Part shown: in pieces, positions 38,816 to 49,800 of the stretch | Position numbering within the stretch: the first letter of the stretch is position 1 | Layout: each line of letters starts with the position of its first letter | NCBI GenBank assembly: GCA_028699065.1 | Contig: JAQVVH010000001.1 | Span: 576,226-640,225, forward strand | DNA from: Gallionella sp. | GTDB lineage: Bacteria > Pseudomonadota > Gammaproteobacteria > Burkholderiales > Gallionellaceae | Direction of reading: 5' to 3' | Length of the DNA stretch: 64,000 nt | Position numbers and translations under genes: made by a program | The notes under the pieces: generated by a model | The model's input: only the letters and a program-made list of their open reading frames with translations | Databases searched by the model: none | What the model was told of the DNA's origin: nothing

Positions 38816-40095
38816 ATAAACCCGCATTGCACTGGCAAATCCTAGCCGCGCTGATTTTGGCCGCGATTGCAGGAGGCTGGGCGGGAACCGATGCCAGCTT
38901 TTTCGGCATTCGCTATTACGCAATATTCGATTTCCTCGGCACTCTGTTTCTCAATGCGTTGAAGATGCTCATCGTCCCGCTGGTCGTGTCATCCATTATC
39001 GTCGGCATTGCGGGTATCGGCTCCAGCGGCGCCTTCGGCCGGCTGGGGCTGAAGACACTGACCTACTACGCGGCGACCAGCCTGTTGGCGATCCTGGTCG
39101 GGCTGACCCTCGTGAATCTCACCACACCCGGCATCGTCGACGGTCACCCCGCGAAGGAACAGCTCGGCATAGCCGCGACTGGAAGCGAAGTGATTGCAAA
39201 TATCGAAGGCAGGGGCGCAGGTGACCTGGTGAATATTTTCCTGCGCATGGTGCCCACCAACATTGTGGCGGCCGCAGCCGATGGCCAGATGCTGGGGCTG
39301 ATTTTCTTCAGCCTATTGTTCGGTTTTTTTATGACGAAAATCGAGGAGCCCTACGCCGAAAGTCAGTACAAACTCTGGAATGGCCTGTTTCAGGTCATGA
39401 TGAAAATAACCGACTGGGTCATGAAATTCGCTCCCATCGGCATCTTCGGACTGGTGGCAAAGGTGGTTGCAGGCACCGGCTTCACCACCATCGTGCCGCT
39501 GGCCTGGTTCTTTTTCAGCGTACTGGCGGGACTGGCAGTGCATTTCCTGCTGGTATTACCGGCGTTGCTTTATTTCGTGGGCCGCGTCAATCCGCTGCGC
39601 CATTACCGCGCGATGGCCCCCGCCTTGCTGACCGCATTTTCGACCAGCTCTTCCGCCGCGACATTGCCGTTAACGATGGAATGCGTCGAGAAAAATGCGG
39701 GCGTCTCGAATCGCACCAGCAGTTTCGTCCTGCCACTGGGCGCAACGGTGAACATGGATGGTACGGCGCTGTATGAATGCGTGGCGGCGATGTTTATCGC
39801 ACAGGCTTATGGCATTGAGCTGGGCTTCGTGCAGCAATTCGCCATCGTGCTGCTGGCGCTGGTTACCTCCATCGGCGTGGCCGCAATTCCGTCCGCCAGC
39901 CTGGTTGCCATTGCCATCATTTTGGGCGCGATCGGCCTGCCGCTGGAAGCGATCGGGCTGATTCTTGCAGTGGACCGCATCCTCGACATGTGTCGCACCA
40001 CCGTCAATGTGTTCAGCGATGCCTGCGGGGCCGTGATTATCGCTCGTCTGAACGGTGAATCGGGCGTGCTCTCCGACGCACGCACGCGCACGTGA
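38812..40095 (+). CDS. dicarboxylate/amino acid:cation symporter (DAACS)
   Basis: 427 residues, inner membrane, GltP/DctA fold. Family signatures are the serine-rich hairpin STSSSAATLPLTMECVEKN, the substrate/cation motif PLGATVNMDGTALYE and the second hairpin AAIPSASLVAIAIIL. The C-terminal motif DRILDMCRTTVNVFSDACGA is complete. Likely substrates are glutamate, aspartate or C4-dicarboxylates; the sequence alone does not decide. Ends 3 bp from the converging decarboxylase. Confidence 0.92.
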   Translation: MNKPALHWQILAALILAAIAGGWAGTDASFFGIRYYAIFDFLGTLFLNALKMLIVPLVVSSIIVGIAGIGSSGAFGRLGLKTLTYYAATSLLAILVGLTLVNLTTPGIVDGHPAKEQLGIAATGSEVIANIEGRGAGDLVNIFLRMVPTNIVAAAADGQMLGLIFFSLLFGFFMTKIEEPYAESQYKLWNGLFQVMMKITDWVMKFAPIGIFGLVAKVVAGTGFTTIVPLAWFFFSVLAGLAVHFLLVLPALLYFVGRVNPLRHYRAMAPALLTAFSTSSSAATLPLTMECVEKNAGVSNRTSSFVLPLGATVNMDGTALYECVAAMFIAQAYGIELGFVQQFAIVLLALVTSIGVAAIPSASLVAIAIILGAIGLPLEAIGLILAVDRILDMCRTTVNVFSDACGAVIIARLNGESGVLSDARTRT

Positions 40096-40098
40096 CGT

Positions 40099-42345
40099 TT
40101 ATCTAACGCAATCCACGTAGTAGACGCGGGTGCTGTTTTCCTCTTCCGCCACGAGGCCGTGAATATCGGTCTCGAAGCCCGGGAAACACCTGTTGAAATC
40201 ACGCGCAAACTTGAGATAGTCCACAATGGTTTTGTTGAAGCGCTCGCCCGGAATCAGTAACGGAATGCCGGGCGGGTAGGGCGTGAGCAACACCGCAGTA
40301 ATGCGTCCTTCCAACTCGTCCACCGGCACGCGTTCGATTTCGTCGTGCGCCATTTTGGCGAACGCATCCGACGGCTTCATGGCCGGCTGCATGTCCGACA
40401 AATACATCTCGGTCGTCATACGCGCCACATTGTTGGCTTTATAGGTGTCGTGAATCTGCTGGCACAAATCGCGCAGGCCGGTACGTTCGTAACGGGGGAA
40501 TCGCGCTGCAAACTCCGGCAGGATGCGCCAGATGGGCGCGTTCTTGTCGTAGTCGTCCTTGAACTGCTGCAGCGCGGTAAGCAAGGTATTCCAGCGCCCC
40601 TTGGTGATGCCGATAGTGAACATGATGAAGAAGGAATACAGGCCGCACTTCTCCACAATAACGCCGTGCTCGGACAGGTACTTGGTGACCATCGCCGCCG
40701 GAATGCCGGAATCTGCAAAGTCACCGTCCACATCCAAGCCCGGCGTAATCACCGTGGCCTTGATCGGATCCAGCATGTTGAAACCTTCCGCGAGATTGCC
40801 GAAGCCATGCCACTTGTCGTCGCGATGCAGCACCCAGTCCTCGCGGGAGCCGATCCCTTCATCCGCAATCTTCTCCGGCCCCCAAACCTTGAACCACCAG
40901 TCGGTGCCAAACTCCTCATCCACTTTGCGCATTGCGCGGCGGAAATCCAGCGCCTCGGCGATGGACTCTTCCACCAGTGCCGTGCCGCCCGGCGGCTCCA
41001 TCATCGCCGCAGCTACGTCGCAGGACGCGATGATCGAATACTGGGGCGAAGTCGAAGTGTGCATCAGATAGGCTTCGTTGAACACATGACTGTTCAGCTT
41101 TCGCGTCTGCGGTTCGCGCACCAGAATCTGCGATGCCTGCGACAGCCCCGCAAGCAGCTTGTGCGTGGACTGCGTGGCGAAAATCATGGATTCCTTCGCA
41201 CGCGGACGCTCGCGACCGATGGCGTGCATATCCTTATAGAAATCGTGAAACGCCGCATGCGGCAGCCACGCTTCGTCGAAATGCAACGTGTCGATTTTTC
41301 CGTCCAGCATTTCCTTCAACATTTCGACGTTGTAAACCACGCCGTCGTAGGTGCTTTGTGTGATGGTCAGGATGCGCGGCTTGCGCGTTTTGTCCTTGAT
41401 GAAAGGGTTCGCATCAATCTTTCTTTGGATACTTTCCGTCTCGAATTCGGATTTCGGAATCGGACCGATGATGCCGTAGTGGTTACGCGTCGGCGTCAGG
41501 AATACCGGCACCGCGCCGGTCATCATGATCGAATGCAGAATGGACTTGTGGCAGTTTCGATCCACCACCACGATATCGTCCGGTGCCACGGTCGAATGCC
41601 ACACGATTTTGTTCGAGGTCGAGGTGCCGTTGGTCACGAAGAACAAGTGGTCGGAGTTGAAAATACGCGCGGCATTACGCTCCGACGCGGCGACCGGGCC
41701 GGTGTGATCCAGCAACTGGCCGAGCTCGTCCACCGCATTACACACATCGGCGCGCAACATGTTCTCGCCGAAGAACTGGTGGAACATTTGCCCGACGGGG
41801 GACTTCAGGAACGCCACGCCGCCGGAATGTCCGGGGCAATGCCAAGAGTAGGAGCCGTCCTGCGCATAATGAGTCAGCGCACGGAAAAACGGCGGCGCCA
41901 GCGAATCCAGATAGGACTTCGCTTCGCGGATGATGTGGCGCGCCACGAATTCCGGCGTGTCCTCGTGCATGTGAATAAAGCCGTGCAACTCGCGCAACAC
42001 ATCGTTCGGAATATGGCGCGAAGTGCGAGTTTCACCGTAAAGATAAATCGGAATATCGGCATTGCGGAAACGGATTTCCGCGACGAAGGCGCGCAGATTT
42101 TTCAGCGCGGCCTCAATCTCCTCTCGGCTGCCGCCGCCGAATTCCTCGTCATCGATGGACAACAGAAACGCCGAGGCGCGGCTCTGTTGCTGGGCGAAAG
42201 AGGTCAGATCGCCGTAGCTGGTCACGCCCAGCACCTCCATACCTTCTTTCTCAATAGCCGCCGCCAGTGCGCGAATGCCCAGACCACTGGCATTTTCGGA
42301 ACGAAAATCTTCGTCAATGATGACGATGGGAAATCTGAATTTCAT
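40099..42345 (-). CDS. PLP-dependent arginine/lysine/ornithine decarboxylase
   Basis: 748 residues, the AdiA/LdcC/SpeC fold-type I group. The N-terminal wing domain (VIIDEDFRSENASGLG) is followed by the core with WHCPGHSGG, FDEAW and the PLP lysine K396 in STHKLLAGLSQAS. The C-terminal domain ends YYVDCVR. Overall form is nearest AdiA (755 residues), but substrate choice among arginine, lysine and ornithine cannot be read with certainty. A GGAG site lies upstream. No cognate antiporter is adjacent; a DAACS transporter converges on it. Confidence 0.92.
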   Translation of the reverse strand: MKFRFPIVIIDEDFRSENASGLGIRALAAAIEKEGMEVLGVTSYGDLTSFAQQQSRASAFLLSIDDEEFGGGSREEIEAALKNLRAFVAEIRFRNADIPIYLYGETRTSRHIPNDVLRELHGFIHMHEDTPEFVARHIIREAKSYLDSLAPPFFRALTHYAQDGSYSWHCPGHSGGVAFLKSPVGQMFHQFFGENMLRADVCNAVDELGQLLDHTGPVAASERNAARIFNSDHLFFVTNGTSTSNKIVWHSTVAPDDIVVVDRNCHKSILHSIMMTGAVPVFLTPTRNHYGIIGPIPKSEFETESIQRKIDANPFIKDKTRKPRILTITQSTYDGVVYNVEMLKEMLDGKIDTLHFDEAWLPHAAFHDFYKDMHAIGRERPRAKESMIFATQSTHKLLAGLSQASQILVREPQTRKLNSHVFNEAYLMHTSTSPQYSIIASCDVAAAMMEPPGGTALVEESIAEALDFRRAMRKVDEEFGTDWWFKVWGPEKIADEGIGSREDWVLHRDDKWHGFGNLAEGFNMLDPIKATVITPGLDVDGDFADSGIPAAMVTKYLSEHGVIVEKCGLYSFFIMFTIGITKGRWNTLLTALQQFKDDYDKNAPIWRILPEFAARFPRYERTGLRDLCQQIHDTYKANNVARMTTEMYLSDMQPAMKPSDAFAKMAHDEIERVPVDELEGRITAVLLTPYPPGIPLLIPGERFNKTIVDYLKFARDFNRCFPGFETDIHGLVAEEENSTRVYYVDCVR

Positions 42346-42427
42346 GACATAACTCCTGTCAGCGCGAAGTCTGAAAATGAAGATTGCGCCGGCGTGCCGG
42401 AAACACGTCGACGAACGGAAAATGGGG

Positions 42428-42994
42428 TCAGATTTTTGGCAGCGTCACACCGACCTGCCCCTGGTATTTGCCGCCTCTATCCCTGTACGAAGTTTCGCAA
42501 ACCTCGTCACTCTCGAAAAACAGCACCTGTGCCACGCCTTCATTCGCGTAAATTTTCGCGGGCAGCGGCGTGGTGTTGGAAAACTCCAGCGTCACATAAC
42601 CTTCCCACTCCGGCTCAAACGGCGTGACATTGACGATGATGCCGCAACGCGCGTAGGTCGATTTTCCCAGACAAACGGTCAGGACGTTGCGCGGAATCCG
42701 GAAATATTCGACCGTGCGCGCCAGCGCGAAGGAATTCGGCGGGATGATGCAATAGTCAGCTTCGACGTTCACGAAGGAACTCGGGTCGAAGTTCTTCGGA
42801 TCGACGATGGTGCTGTTGATATTGGTGAACAGCTTGAATTCGCGCGAGCAGCGGATATCGTAGCCGTAGCTTGAGGTGCCATAGGACACGATCTTCTGCC
42901 CGTTTACTTCCTTCACCTGATTCGGTTCGAACGGCTCAATCATGCCGTGCTGTTCCGCCATACGGCGTATCCACTTGTCTGACTTGATGCTCAT
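42428..42994 (-). CDS. dcd: dCTP deaminase
   Basis: Deaminates dCTP to dUTP for dTMP synthesis. 188 residues starting [15 protein letters not shown]. Key blocks are [30 protein letters not shown], the [10 protein letters not shown] motif with the catalytic Glu region, and [22 protein letters not shown] one codon upstream is possible, but ATG 42994 fits the family. Divergent from metG. The 82 bp to the downstream decarboxylase holds nothing notable. Confidence 0.96.
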   Translation of the reverse strand: MSIKSDKWIRRMAEQHGMIEPFEPNQVKEVNGQKIVSYGTSSYGYDIRCSREFKLFTNINSTIVDPKNFDPSSFVNVEADYCIIPPNSFALARTVEYFRIPRNVLTVCLGKSTYARCGIIVNVTPFEPEWEGYVTLEFSNTTPLPAKIYANEGVAQVLFFESDEVCETSYRDRGGKYQGQVGVTLPKI

Positions 42995-43024
42995 CACAAT
43001 TCCCGTAAAGGTTAAGCGGTCGCG

Positions 43025-43030
43025 ATTCTA
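43025..43030 (-). promoter_or_regulatory. candidate -10 of dcd
   Basis: TAGAAT on the minus strand followed by CGCGACC, about 30 bp before the dcd ATG. Its -35 zone overlaps that of the divergent metG promoter. Confidence 0.4.
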
Positions 43031-43057
43031 CCGAATTCCGCAGCCGTGTGCGGGTTT

Positions 43058-43066
43058 TGCTACAAT
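43058..43066 (+). promoter_or_regulatory. candidate extended -10 of metG
   Basis: TG-C-TACAAT followed by CGCCGCC; leader of about 20 nt to ATG 43093. Confidence 0.45.
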
Positions 43067-43092
43067 CGCCGCCTGTTCAAGGAACCCGGACC

Positions 43093-45159
43093 ATGTCGCG
43101 AAAAATCCTCGTCACTTCTGCCCTGCCCTATGCCAACGGCAGCATCCACCTCGGCCATCTCGTGGAATACATCCAGACCGACATCTGGGTGCGTTTTCAA
43201 AAGCTGCGCGGCCACATCTGCCACTATGTTTGCGCCGACGACACCCACGGCACGCCGATCATGCTGCGCGCCGAAAAAGAAGGCGTCACGCCGGAGCAGC
43301 TTATCGCACGCGTGTGGCAGGAACATTTCGACGACTTCTCGGCATTCCACATCCGCTTCGACAACTACGGATCGACCAATTCCCCCGAAAACCGCGCGTG
43401 CGCGGAAACCATTTACCGTCGCTTGCGCGAACGCGGACTGATCGAAGTGCGTTCGATCGAACAGTTTTACGACCCGGTCAAGCAGATGTTCCTACCCGAC
43501 CGTTTCATCAAGGGCGAATGTCCGAAATGTCACGCCAAAGACCAATACGGCGATAACTGCGAGGCTTGCGGCGCGGCGTATGCCCCGACCGACCTGATCG
43601 AGCCGTTTTCCGCCGTTTCCGGCGCCAAGCCGGAGCTGCGCAATTCCGACCATTACTTCTTCAAACTTTCAGCCGACACCTGCCAGCAATTCCTGCGCCA
43701 GTGGACCCGCAGCGGCACCCTGCAGGCCGAGGCCGCCAACAAGATGCAGGAATGGCTGGGCGCGGAAGGCGAGAACAAACTGACGGACTGGGACATTTCG
43801 CGCGATGCGCCCTATTTCGGATTTGAGATTCCCGATGCGCCGGGAAAATATTTTTATGTCTGGCTGGATGCGCCGGTGGGCTACATGGGCAGTTTCAAAC
43901 AGCTCTGCGCCAGAACCGGCATCGAGTTCGACGACTACTGGAAGCAAGGCTCAGACGCCGAGCTGTATCACTTCATCGGCAAGGACATTCTGTACTTTCA
44001 CGCGCTGTTCTGGCCTGCGGAATTGCATCACGCCGGTTTCCGCACGCCGACCAAACTGTTCGCGCACGGTTTCCTCACCGTGAATGGCGAGAAGATGAGC
44101 AAGTCGCGCGGCACGTTCATCACCGCGCGCAGCTACGTCGATCACATCAAGAACACTGAATACCTGCGCTACTACTACGCCGCCAAGCTGAATGGCACGA
44201 TGGAGGACATCGATCTCAACCTTGAGGATTTTGTGGCCAAGGTAAATAGCGACCTAATCGGCAAGTACATCAACATCGCCAGCCGTTGCGCGGGCTTCAT
44301 CAGCAGGAAGTTCGACGGCAAGCTGGGCACATGCAACGTCGCGGCGACCGCCGAATTCAAAGCGACGTTCGACGGCAATGAAATCGCGCGCTGCTTTGAG
44401 GAGCGTGACTTTTCCCGTGCTCTGCGCGAAATCATGCGTCTGGCCGATGTTGCCAACCAGTACATCGCCGAAAAAGCGCCTTGGACGATGGCCAAGCAGG
44501 AGGGCCGCGAGACCGAATTGCAGGAAGTCTGTTCGACCGCACTGACGCTATTCCGCGATCTGACGCTGTACCTCAAACCTGTGCTGCCCGAACTCGCCGC
44601 ACAGGTCGAGCAATTTCTGAACCTCGCGCCGTTGACCTGGAGCGACACGTGGCAGCCCCTGCCCGCCGGACACAGCATCAACAATTATCAACATTTGGCC
44701 ACCCGCCTCGATCCCAAACTGATCGACGCAATGATCGCCGCCAATCAGGAAAGCCTGAAAAACATGACCGAAAACCATTCCGAACAGCGCCACGCCGAAC
44801 ACCAGCAAAAGGTGATTGAACCCATCGCTGAAACCATCAACATCGACGACTTCGGCAAACTCGATCTCCGCGTGGCGCGCATCGCCAACGCCGAACATGT
44901 GGAAGGCGCAGCCAAGCTGCTGAAGCTAACGCTGGATATCGGCGAGGAGAATCCGCGCACCGTATTCGCGGGCATCAAATCGGCCTATGATCCGGAAAAA
45001 CTGAAAGGCCGCATGACTGTGATGGTGGCAAATCTCGCGCCGCGCAAAATGAAATTCGGCTTGTCCGAGGGCATGGTACTGGCTGCTTCCGGCAGCGAGC
45101 CCGGCCTGTTCATTCTGTCACCGGATGACGGAGCGCAACCCGGCATGCGCATTAAATAA
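43093..45159 (+). CDS. metG: methionyl-tRNA synthetase
   Basis: Charges initiator and elongator tRNA-Met. 688 residues. The HIGH signature is HLGH in [12 protein letters not shown], the KMSKS motif is in [11 protein letters not shown], and the zinc knuckle uses CPKC and CEAC (about 145-165). A C-terminal tRNA-binding dimerisation domain ([21 protein letters not shown]) is fused, as in E. coli. ATG 43093 has AAGGAA upstream; the frame itself opens at 43048. Confidence 0.97.
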   Translation: MSRKILVTSALPYANGSIHLGHLVEYIQTDIWVRFQKLRGHICHYVCADDTHGTPIMLRAEKEGVTPEQLIARVWQEHFDDFSAFHIRFDNYGSTNSPENRACAETIYRRLRERGLIEVRSIEQFYDPVKQMFLPDRFIKGECPKCHAKDQYGDNCEACGAAYAPTDLIEPFSAVSGAKPELRNSDHYFFKLSADTCQQFLRQWTRSGTLQAEAANKMQEWLGAEGENKLTDWDISRDAPYFGFEIPDAPGKYFYVWLDAPVGYMGSFKQLCARTGIEFDDYWKQGSDAELYHFIGKDILYFHALFWPAELHHAGFRTPTKLFAHGFLTVNGEKMSKSRGTFITARSYVDHIKNTEYLRYYYAAKLNGTMEDIDLNLEDFVAKVNSDLIGKYINIASRCAGFISRKFDGKLGTCNVAATAEFKATFDGNEIARCFEERDFSRALREIMRLADVANQYIAEKAPWTMAKQEGRETELQEVCSTALTLFRDLTLYLKPVLPELAAQVEQFLNLAPLTWSDTWQPLPAGHSINNYQHLATRLDPKLIDAMIAANQESLKNMTENHSEQRHAEHQQKVIEPIAETINIDDFGKLDLRVARIANAEHVEGAAKLLKLTLDIGEENPRTVFAGIKSAYDPEKLKGRMTVMVANLAPRKMKFGLSEGMVLAASGSEPGLFILSPDDGAQPGMRIK

Positions 45160-45203
45160 ACGTCGGAAACCCAACTGTTTGAGGAGGTGCTAAACCAGCC
45201 CGT

Positions 45204-46880
45204 ATGAATCTTTTCCGTCTGTCGCAGCTTTCCGGATTTTTCCGGCCCCGCCTGCTCGATGCCCTGCAGGGCTACAACCGGGCGCGGCTCACTACCGATG
45301 TGACGGCGGGCGTTACCGTCGGTATCGTCGCCCTGCCACTGGCCATCGCCTTCGCCATCGCCTCCGGCGCAAAACCCGAGGCCGGTATCTTTACCGCTAT
45401 CATCGCCGGCTTTCTGATTTCCGCGCTGGGCGGTTCACGTGTGCAAATCGGCGGACCGACCGGGGCGTTCATCGTCATCGTGTACGGCATCATCGCCCAG
45501 TACGGTTACGCCAACCTGTTGATCTGCACCATCATGGCCGGTTTTATGCTGCTCGCGATGGGAGCTTTCCGTCTTGGCACACTGATCAAATACTTTCCGA
45601 GACCTCTGATCATCGGATTCACCAATGGCATCGCCGTGCTGATCGCCATTTCCGAGATCAAGGATTTTTTCGGACTACAAACCGACGCGCTGCCGGCTGA
45701 GTTTTTCCACAAAATTGCCGTCCTCTGGCACGCCCTGCCCAGTATCGATTTGCCGACACTGACACTGGCCGGCATTAGCGCCCTGCTGATCTGGTTTTAC
45801 CCCCCGGCTTGGGCGAAACGTTTTCCGTCGCCCATCGTCGCACTGGCGTTGGGCACCGCAGCCGTCGCCCTGTTCAACCTGCCGGTCGAAACCATCGGCA
45901 CGCGCTTCGGTGGCATACCGCAAGGCCTGCCGGAATTCACGCTGCCGGAATTCAGCATCGGTGAATTGCGGCACCTCATCATGCCGGCCTTTACCATTGC
46001 CCTGCTCGGCGCAATCGAATCGCTGCTTTCCGCCGCCGTGGCGGACGGGATGATTGAAGAACGTCACGACCCCAATCAGGAGCTGATGGCGCAAGGCATC
46101 GCCAATATCACCACCCCGTTTTTTGGCGGCCTGCCGGCGACCGGCGCGATCGCGCGCACCGCCACCAACGTGCGCAGCGGGGCAAGCAGTCCTGTCTCAG
46201 GCATCGTCCACGCTCTGACCTTGTTGCTCATCATCCTGATTGCCGCACCGCTGGCGCAATACATTCCGCTTGCGTCACTCGCCGCGATTCTGTTGATTGT
46301 CTCGATCAACATGGGCGAATGGGAAGTGTTTACGCGCATCAAAACCTATCCGCGCCAGGACGCGATCGTATTGCTGACCACGTTTGTGTTTACGGTCATT
46401 TTCGACCTGACCGTCGCGGTAGAAATTGGTCTGTTGCTGGCCGGAATTTTCTTCATCAACAACATGACCGAGCTGTCGCATGTGCGCCTTGCCGATGGAT
46501 CTGCCGCGGACGCGAATACAAATCAGGCGCAGCGGCCCGTGCCTGCGGGCGCACTGGTTTACCGTCTCTACGGCGCGCTGTTTTTCGGGGTGGTTGATAA
46601 ATTGGAAAATGTGCTGCACCAGCAGCACACCGAACCGGAAGTCCTGATTTTGAATATGAGCGAAGTGATCAGTATGGATGCAAGCGCCTTGCACGTACTG
46701 GAAGATCTGCACAAAAAGCTGGCCCGGCGCGGCAAGCATCTGGTGCTGTGCGGACCGCACACACAGCCGTATTTTCTGATGCATCAGGCCGGATTTTTCG
46801 AGCGGCTGGGCGCCGCCAATCTGAACGCGAATCTGGATGATGCGCTCACGCGCGCGGAAGATTTGCTGCAGCGTTCCTAA
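45204..46880 (+). CDS. SulP-family anion transporter with STAS domain
   Basis: 558 residues. The first 420 or so form a 12-14 helix SulP transport domain (DVTAGVTVGIVALPLAIAFAIASG, IGGPTGAFIVIVYGI, FGGLPATGAIARTATNVRSG). The last 110 form a cytoplasmic STAS domain (VLILNMSEVISMDASALHVLEDL). Possible substrates are sulfate, bicarbonate or C4-dicarboxylate. A GAGGAGG sequence lies about 15 nt upstream of the ATG, rather far for a ribosome binding site. Its stop overlaps that of dnaE. Confidence 0.93.
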   Translation: MNLFRLSQLSGFFRPRLLDALQGYNRARLTTDVTAGVTVGIVALPLAIAFAIASGAKPEAGIFTAIIAGFLISALGGSRVQIGGPTGAFIVIVYGIIAQYGYANLLICTIMAGFMLLAMGAFRLGTLIKYFPRPLIIGFTNGIAVLIAISEIKDFFGLQTDALPAEFFHKIAVLWHALPSIDLPTLTLAGISALLIWFYPPAWAKRFPSPIVALALGTAAVALFNLPVETIGTRFGGIPQGLPEFTLPEFSIGELRHLIMPAFTIALLGAIESLLSAAVADGMIEERHDPNQELMAQGIANITTPFFGGLPATGAIARTATNVRSGASSPVSGIVHALTLLLIILIAAPLAQYIPLASLAAILLIVSINMGEWEVFTRIKTYPRQDAIVLLTTFVFTVIFDLTVAVEIGLLLAGIFFINNMTELSHVRLADGSAADANTNQAQRPVPAGALVYRLYGALFFGVVDKLENVLHQQHTEPEVLILNMSEVISMDASALHVLEDLHKKLARRGKHLVLCGPHTQPYFLMHQAGFFERLGAANLNANLDDALTRAEDLLQRS

Positions 46881-49800
46881 TAAGCGATCTGGACGTTTTC
46901 CGGCCCCAGCAAGGCCTGCAGATCGCGTAACAGATCGTCGTGCAAGGTCAGCCGCCAAACCTCCCCCAGCTGCATTTGGCACGCCGCCTCGGGTGAACGA
47001 TAGTCGATAAACACGGCACATTTCCCCTCGCGGTACGGCAGAAAAATCGCCTTCAGCGCATCGGTGCCAATCCGCCCGTCGCAGCGCAGGCGCAAGCACT
47101 GCGCAAAGATTGAACGCGCCGAGGCGAGATCAAACACCTCGTCGGCGCTGACGCGAACGTTGCCGGAATATTCGTCCAAGCTGGCCTTGCCGCGCACGAT
47201 GAGCAATTCGTCCTCGCGAATCCAAGGACGGCTACGCTCGAATTCCTCGTTGAACACGGTCAACTCGACTTGCGCTTCACCGTCATCCAGCGTAACCACC
47301 GCCATCCTGCCGCGCCGGGTCTGCTGCAGCCGCCAGGCGGATACGATACCGGCCAGCACCACTGGAACACCGCGCCGTGAATTTTGTCCGCCGTGCCCAT
47401 TACCGACAAATCCCGGCACCAGATCAACCAGCTTGACCTTGATGAACTGCGCCAACTCGTCGCGATACTCCTGATAAGGATGCCCGCCAAGATAATAACC
47501 AAGGCTGATCTTCTCTTCCTGCAATTGCTTGCGCAACGGCCAGCGCGGCACTTCGGCATTCTGCGCGATCAACACCTCGTCCGCGTCATCGTCGCCAAAC
47601 AGGCTGTTCTGGTTAGCCGCCCGTGCCTGCTGATCTGCGCTCGCCAGCGCGGCATCCACAGTGGCCATGAGACTCGCACGGTGATCGTTGATACTGTCGA
47701 GCGCGCCGGCCTTGATCAGCGCCTCCACCGTGCGCCGGTTAACCAGCCGCTTGTCCACACGGCGGCAGAAATCGAATAAGTCGGTGAACGACCCGCGTGC
47801 GCGGGCCTCCACAATATTCGCAATCGCGGCTTCGCCGGTGCCCTTGATCGCCCCGAGTCCGTAAGCCATGGTTTGCGCGTCGACCGGTGCAAAGCGGTAG
47901 CCGGAGCTGTTAACGTCCGGGGGACGGATGAGAATGCCTTGTTGCAGCGCATCCTGGTAAAAAGTTTTGACCTTGTCGGTGTTATCCATATCGGCCGACA
48001 ACGTCGCCGCCATGAATGCGGCCGGATAATGCGCCTTGAGATACGCCGTCTGATACGCGACCAGCGCATACGCGGCCGAGTGGGACTTGTTGAAACCGTA
48101 GCCCGCAAACTTTTCCATCAGATCGAATAGCTGCGTCGCCAGCTGCTCGTCAATGCCGCGTTTGACTGCGCCGCCCACAAAAATGTCGCGATGCTGGGCC
48201 ATTTCTTCGGGCTTTTTCTTGCCCATCGCGCGGCGCAGCATGTCCGCACCGCCCAGCGTGTAGCCGCCAATGATCTGGGCGATTTGCATCACCTGCTCCT
48301 GATACACGATGACGCCATAGGTCGGCTTCAGCGACACCTCAAGATCGGGGTGGAAATAGTCGGCTTTGGCGCGACCGTGTTTGCGGTTGATGAAGTCATC
48401 TACCATGCCGGATTCCAGCGGCCCGGGACGGAACAGCGCCACCAGCGCCACGATGTCCTCGAACGTATCCGGCTGTAGCCGCTTGATCAGCTCTTTCATA
48501 CCGCGCGATTCCAGCTGGAACACGGCGGTGGTGTTGCACGATTTGAGCAGCTCGTAACTGGCACGGTCATCGAGCGAAATCGTTTCAATGGAAAACGGCA
48601 CGCTGCCCGGCGGCGCGGCTTCCAGCGCGCGCACATATTTCACCGCCCAGTCGATAATGGTCAGCGTGCGCAACCCCAGAAAGTCGAATTTCACCAGACC
48701 GACCGCCTCGACATCATCCTTGTCGAACTGGCTCACCACGCTGGCCTGGGGATCGGCGCAATAGAGCGGGCAAAAATCGGTGAGTTGGCCCGGTGCAATC
48801 AGCACTCCGCCGGCGTGCATGCCGACGTTGCGGGTCAGGTCCTCCAGCCGTTCGGCCAATTTCAATAGTTCGGGGACACCTTCCTCGCGCTCGGCAATCG
48901 CGTTGATTTCCGGCTCCATCTCGCGCGCCTTGCGCAGCGACACGGGCTTGACACCCTCAAGCGGGATCGCCTTGGACAGGCTGTCGCAAAGTCCGTAGGG
49001 AAATTCCATGACGCGACCGACATCGCGTATCACCGCCTTGGACGCCATCGTCCCGAATGTCGCGATCTGCGACACGCATTCCGCGCCGTATTTATTCTTG
49101 ACGTATTCGATCACTCGCTCGCGGCCATCCTGGCAGAAATCCACGTCGAAGTCGGGCATGGAAACCCGCTCGGGATTCAGGAAGCGCTCAAACAGCAATT
49201 CGTAACGCAAGGGATCCAGATCGGTAATCCCCAGCGAGTAAGCTACCAAAGAGCCGGCGCCGGAACCACGCCCCGGCCCCACCGGTACACCGTTCTTTTT
49301 GGCCCAGCGAATGAAATCCGCCACGATGAGAAAGTAGCCGGGGAAACCCATCTGGATGATGGTGTGGTTTTCAAAATCCAGTCGCGCTTCGTATTGCGGC
49401 AATTTCTCCGCCCGCTCGGCCTCATCGGGATACAACTGCAGCATCCGGTTCTGCAGGCCGAGTGCGGATTCGCTGCGCAAAAAATCTTCCAGACTTTCGC
49501 CATTCGGCGTCGGGAAATCCGGCAGCTGCGGCTTGTCCAGTGACAGCAACAGATTGCAGCGCCGGGCAATTTCCACGCTGTTTTCCAGCGCCTCCGGCAA
49601 ATCGGCAAACCGTTCGGCCATTTCGGCCTGCGTCCTGAAATACTGCTGCGGGGTAAATTGTTTGACCCGACGCTTGTCGTTCAGCACATAACCTTCGGAA
49701 ATGCAGACGCGCGCTTCGTGCGCCTTGAAATCGACCGCCTCGAGAAATTGCACCGGATGTGTCGCGACGACCGGCAGACCGAGCTCCGCCGCAAGCCGAA

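Noticed and set aside
42346..42427. Small gene or RNA between dcd and the decarboxylase
   Set aside because: 82 bp with only a weak GC inverted repeat; the decarboxylase ribosome binding site explains the left end.
40345..42627. 760-codon open frame antisense to the decarboxylase and dcd
   Set aside because: Shadow of two clear genes. The translation is Arg/His/Gln-rich with no family resemblance and no ribosome binding site.
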